Part shown: piece after piece, positions 61,070 to 64,000 of the stretch
Position numbering within the stretch: the first letter of the stretch is position 1
How the letters are laid out: each line of letters opens with the position of its first letter
NCBI GenBank assembly: GCA_031763025.1
Contig: JASSKH010000040.1
Coordinates: 1-64,000 of the forward strand
Source of the DNA: Macrocystis pyrifera
Taxonomy: Eukaryota; Sar; Phaeophyceae; Laminariales; Laminariaceae
Length of the DNA: 64,000 nt
Reading direction: 5' to 3'
Translations under genes and position numbers: made by a program
Notes under the pieces: model-generated
The model's input: the letters and a program-made list of their open reading frames with translations, nothing else
Told to the model about the DNA's origin: nothing
Databases searched by the model: none

Positions 61070-62880
61070 CATACCAGGCACCAGGTATGATACCCCTGGT
61101 ACGCATATTTATTACATATTTTTCTGGACAATGTCATCATACATGGACATACATACATACCCGACGCTGCTAAGTTGCGGTTTACTCCGCGTTTTTGGTC
61201 CAAGCTGACCCAAGTCTCCCCTTCCCGTCTCGCAACTAATAGCTGGTACTGGTATGTCGTACATCTCGGCTGGATTTCTCTGAGCCTGTGGCTGTGGTGC
61301 GTTCATTATTCCAACGACACCCATGCCGCCCTGGCAGCAGTAGTACAGCACTGCTGTGTATTTATTTGTTTGTCCGTTAGGTTCTCGTACTAAATATACA
61401 AGTTTTTTTCGTTTGTCACTCGTCCTGTCTGTGTCGAACCGTACATCCTGCTGCGAGCAGCTACTCGGATACCTGTACGAGTATACCTAGGATGCACGAA
61501 CGGGTGCCACGGTGCCACTGCTATTGTTGTGCTGTACTTGTGTTGCATCAGGCACACGTATACCAGTACTATTTGGTGCGACCTGTAGCAGGCCTCACGG
61601 ATACGAGCTCTACGATCTGGCGCTGACTTGTTCCTTCTCACAGGTCAGTCAGACTCTGTTGTGGTATTGTGGTACCTTGGTTCCTTCTTACTTGTACTGT
61701 ATTCACCGTGCTGACAGCCGCCTTCGCATTTGGAGGGCTACCACCTTTGCTCTGGCAGCAGCAACGGATCGATTGGAGTCAACACACACGCGAAGCGCCC
61801 ATGCGTGCAGTGCGTGGCTGGTTTTCAAGGCCAGTTCTGGTCCCCATGGCCAGGATCTTGGGTCTGCGAACACTCGTGGAAGCCCCGCATAAGAACGCCA
61901 CTCGTCTCCTTGTGAAACCCTTCCGTTCAACTCCACGCGTGTGTTCTTCTGCGAGAACATACTGCTCTTTACGGCCGCAGGCTACCTGACGCGCAGAAAA
62001 CATTTCCATAAAGGTTGGAGTTGCTTGGGGGGTGTTTTCCCGATAGGGAGGACGTCGGGCGAGACGACGCATAAAAAAGCTGTCGTCGCACAGCTAATAA
62101 ACAAGCAAGCACCTTTGGGGAGAGCTCAAAAGAGTCTCAGGGGGAGGGAGGAACAGGCGGGTACGCGATCGTAGGCTTGCTCGCTTCGCTCGTTGCGTAG
62201 TAAAGGAGGAGAATGCTGGAGAAATGGATACAGACTCTCCAGGCTGGAGACTGCCTGGCGGAGCGCGATCTCAAGAAGCTTTGTCTGATGGTGAGAGAGC
62301 ACCGCATGGCTTTCAGCGTCTCTCGTGGCGTAATTTCTGCACGTAGAAAACGTATATACTCGTATATACTCTTCCTTGGACAGCAGTCTTGACCCTTGCT
62401 TTCTTGACCTGAAAGTTCTTTACCATGTCGATTCGTTCTGTTTCCGCTTATAAACACCGGTGTACCAGGTATATCACTGGTAGTGGGTACCGCCCCATGC
62501 CCCGTGACCCGTGACCCAAGGCCCCTAGAAAGGCACGAACAAGCTACAACATGTGAATACTGCAAATGGTTTTCGTAGATCTATTAATAGGTGACAATTG
62601 GATAGCATAGCGTCCAGAAGGGGTTGTGTCCTGCACGGGGGTCCCGGTGACACTTCTTCTATTTGTGTATTCGAGCTCCCCATCAGTTGGCACTCACACC
62701 GACCTGGGTTTGCCAACGGGATCGGGCGCGAGGCGGGGCTGCGCATACAACAGAAGTGGGTGCCTAGGTTTAAGAACGACCCGTGACAAGCCTAGATACT
62801 CGCTCTTAACTGCAACATGCGGCTGTTAAGGTAGGCGGGACGTATCGACTACCGCTCTCCAGTCCCGAATTATTTTTTGT
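61070..62880. other. Unassigned region
   Basis: Open frames up to 142 codons on both strands but none recognisable and none with convincing splice context. Confidence 0.35.
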
Positions 62881-62883
62881 GGG

Positions 62884-62979
62884 CCCTTGAACGACGACTG
62901 CAGTCCCGTTTCGGGGACAAACTACTTGGAGTTAGACCGGTTTGTCCCCAAAACGGGACTGAACTCCTGGGAGGGTTTA
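62884..62979. mobile_element. Family B palindromic element
   Basis: CGACTGCAGTCCCGTTTCGG, GGACAAACTACTTGGAGTTA, TTTGTCCCCAAAACGGGACT; a well-preserved copy. Confidence 0.87.
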
Positions 62980-62984
62980 AACCA

Positions 62985-64000
62985 GTGTATCCACTGACCG
63001 TGTCTGATACCTGGTACGTGGTATACCGTAAAGAACGTCAAGGTGCGGGAACACGTGTAGTGACACGCATTGCAGATCTAGACCAAGAGTCGGCACGCGA
63101 CGTTAATGGCGGCGACGCTTGATGTGGTATGCAGGTCGCCGACCCCGAGCGGGCAAGGTTATTTCCGGAGAGGTATGTCTGGTCCAAGAGCCTTCCTAAA
63201 CACGATGTTCGACTGCACTTGTAGCACGTTTGTCGAGAAAGAAAACGAGCAGCGTTGAAATACGATCGCACCGCCCTGTAGAACCAATCAATGTTCTTTT
63301 GCGGTGTGTGCCGATGCCTCGTTTTCTACACTGAGTCCTATATGTTGGTGGTTCGGAGTATATATAAAACCTTCGACCCCTCTTGTTTTCGAGTATGATC
63401 GGTGCGGATGAAGACATTAGAATTCGGCCCATGCATTCGGTAAGAAGTTTGAAACCGAGTCCTAGGTACGTTCCTGGTACCGGGTGCAGCAAGTATACCG
63501 TACCTACTGTAGGGCGGTAGTAAATACTGTACGTGGTACACGATATGTATGTACCCGATACCTGGTACGGTTCTACTGAAGAAGGGCAGGCTGGGATGAA
63601 AAGGGAAATACTACGAAATCGCGTACTATTCTGTATATTACAGCCGTTTATAGGTGCATCCACATATTTGGGGACAAAAAACTTGACAGCACCTACTGAT
63701 GGGATATTTTTTTTAGAGTGATGCAAGAGTTATGGCGTCAAAAGGCCTCCATATTTCAATAGCGTACTACTATTATGAATAAGGCCAAAAACGCCCTCCA
63801 CGCGCCAAAAAGGACGGGTCCCCTACAGTAGCATATACTTTCTGGTAAATATAACGTGCCATCTTTTTACGAGCGAAGCGGGTTTGTACTACTATACGAC
63901 GTCGCCGACAATAGGGGCCCCTTTGCAGCCTCGCTCGCGTGCCCGAATCTCCGTGTCCCGTCCGACGACAGGAATCTCCCGAAACGAACACCGTCGACGA
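62985..64000. other. Unassigned right edge
   Basis: A 176-codon minus frame (63196-63726) has no recognised domain; several TACCTGGTA-type motifs near 63008 and 63552. Confidence 0.35.

Overview
The window is nuclear DNA of a eukaryote with large introns. Exons are 54-309 bp, introns run from 0.3 to 3.9 kb with GT-AG borders, and there are long homopolymers, microsatellites and many dispersed repeats. The layout (many short exons, repeat-filled introns, a decayed LINE) would fit a stramenopile such as a brown alga. That is inference; no rRNA, organelle or diagnostic clade gene is present.

Three spliced genes can be rebuilt exon by exon with matching reading phases. (1) 14898 down to the left edge, minus strand: a DHX16/Prp2-type DEAH-box spliceosomal RNA helicase. 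Thirteen exons cover the N-terminal domain through motif II (DEAH); the rest lies beyond base 1. (2) 17410-30716, plus strand: a nine-exon GH114 family protein (endo-alpha-1,4-polygalactosaminidase type) of 353 residues with a signal peptide and a C-terminal membrane anchor. It is head-to-head with the helicase across 2.5 kb. (3) 43396-37705, minus strand: a four-exon gene for a 141-residue protein of unknown function, His/Gly-rich, then Asp/Glu-rich, then Lys/Arg-rich. A possible short exon chain near 45.1-46.0 kb (minus) is weaker.

The rest is mostly repeats. Family A is a ~110-bp MITE with TA target duplications (16 copies, some nested). Family B is an ~85-bp palindromic element that twice carries an A copy at the same internal TA. 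Families D and E are 5'-truncated repeats whose constant end is a GAGTAC-like motif followed by a poly(C) run; several copies sit antisense just downstream of 5' splice sites of genes 1 and 2. Family J is a ~200-300-bp repeat, in two of three copies with a tRNA-like head, that carries an exon-like cassette with its own splice signals. There is also a GATC-rich family C, a frameshifted LINE remnant (46.9-47.6 kb), a possible copia remnant (54.9 kb), several minisatellites in introns, and a 98-bp C-run at 53.5 kb.

From about 49.6 kb to the right end I find no gene I can support. That part holds a degenerate decamer satellite (50.5-51.6 kb), a 24-bp coding-like repeat (52.6 kb), tRNA-like repeats (58.3 kb) and otherwise unassigned sequence.
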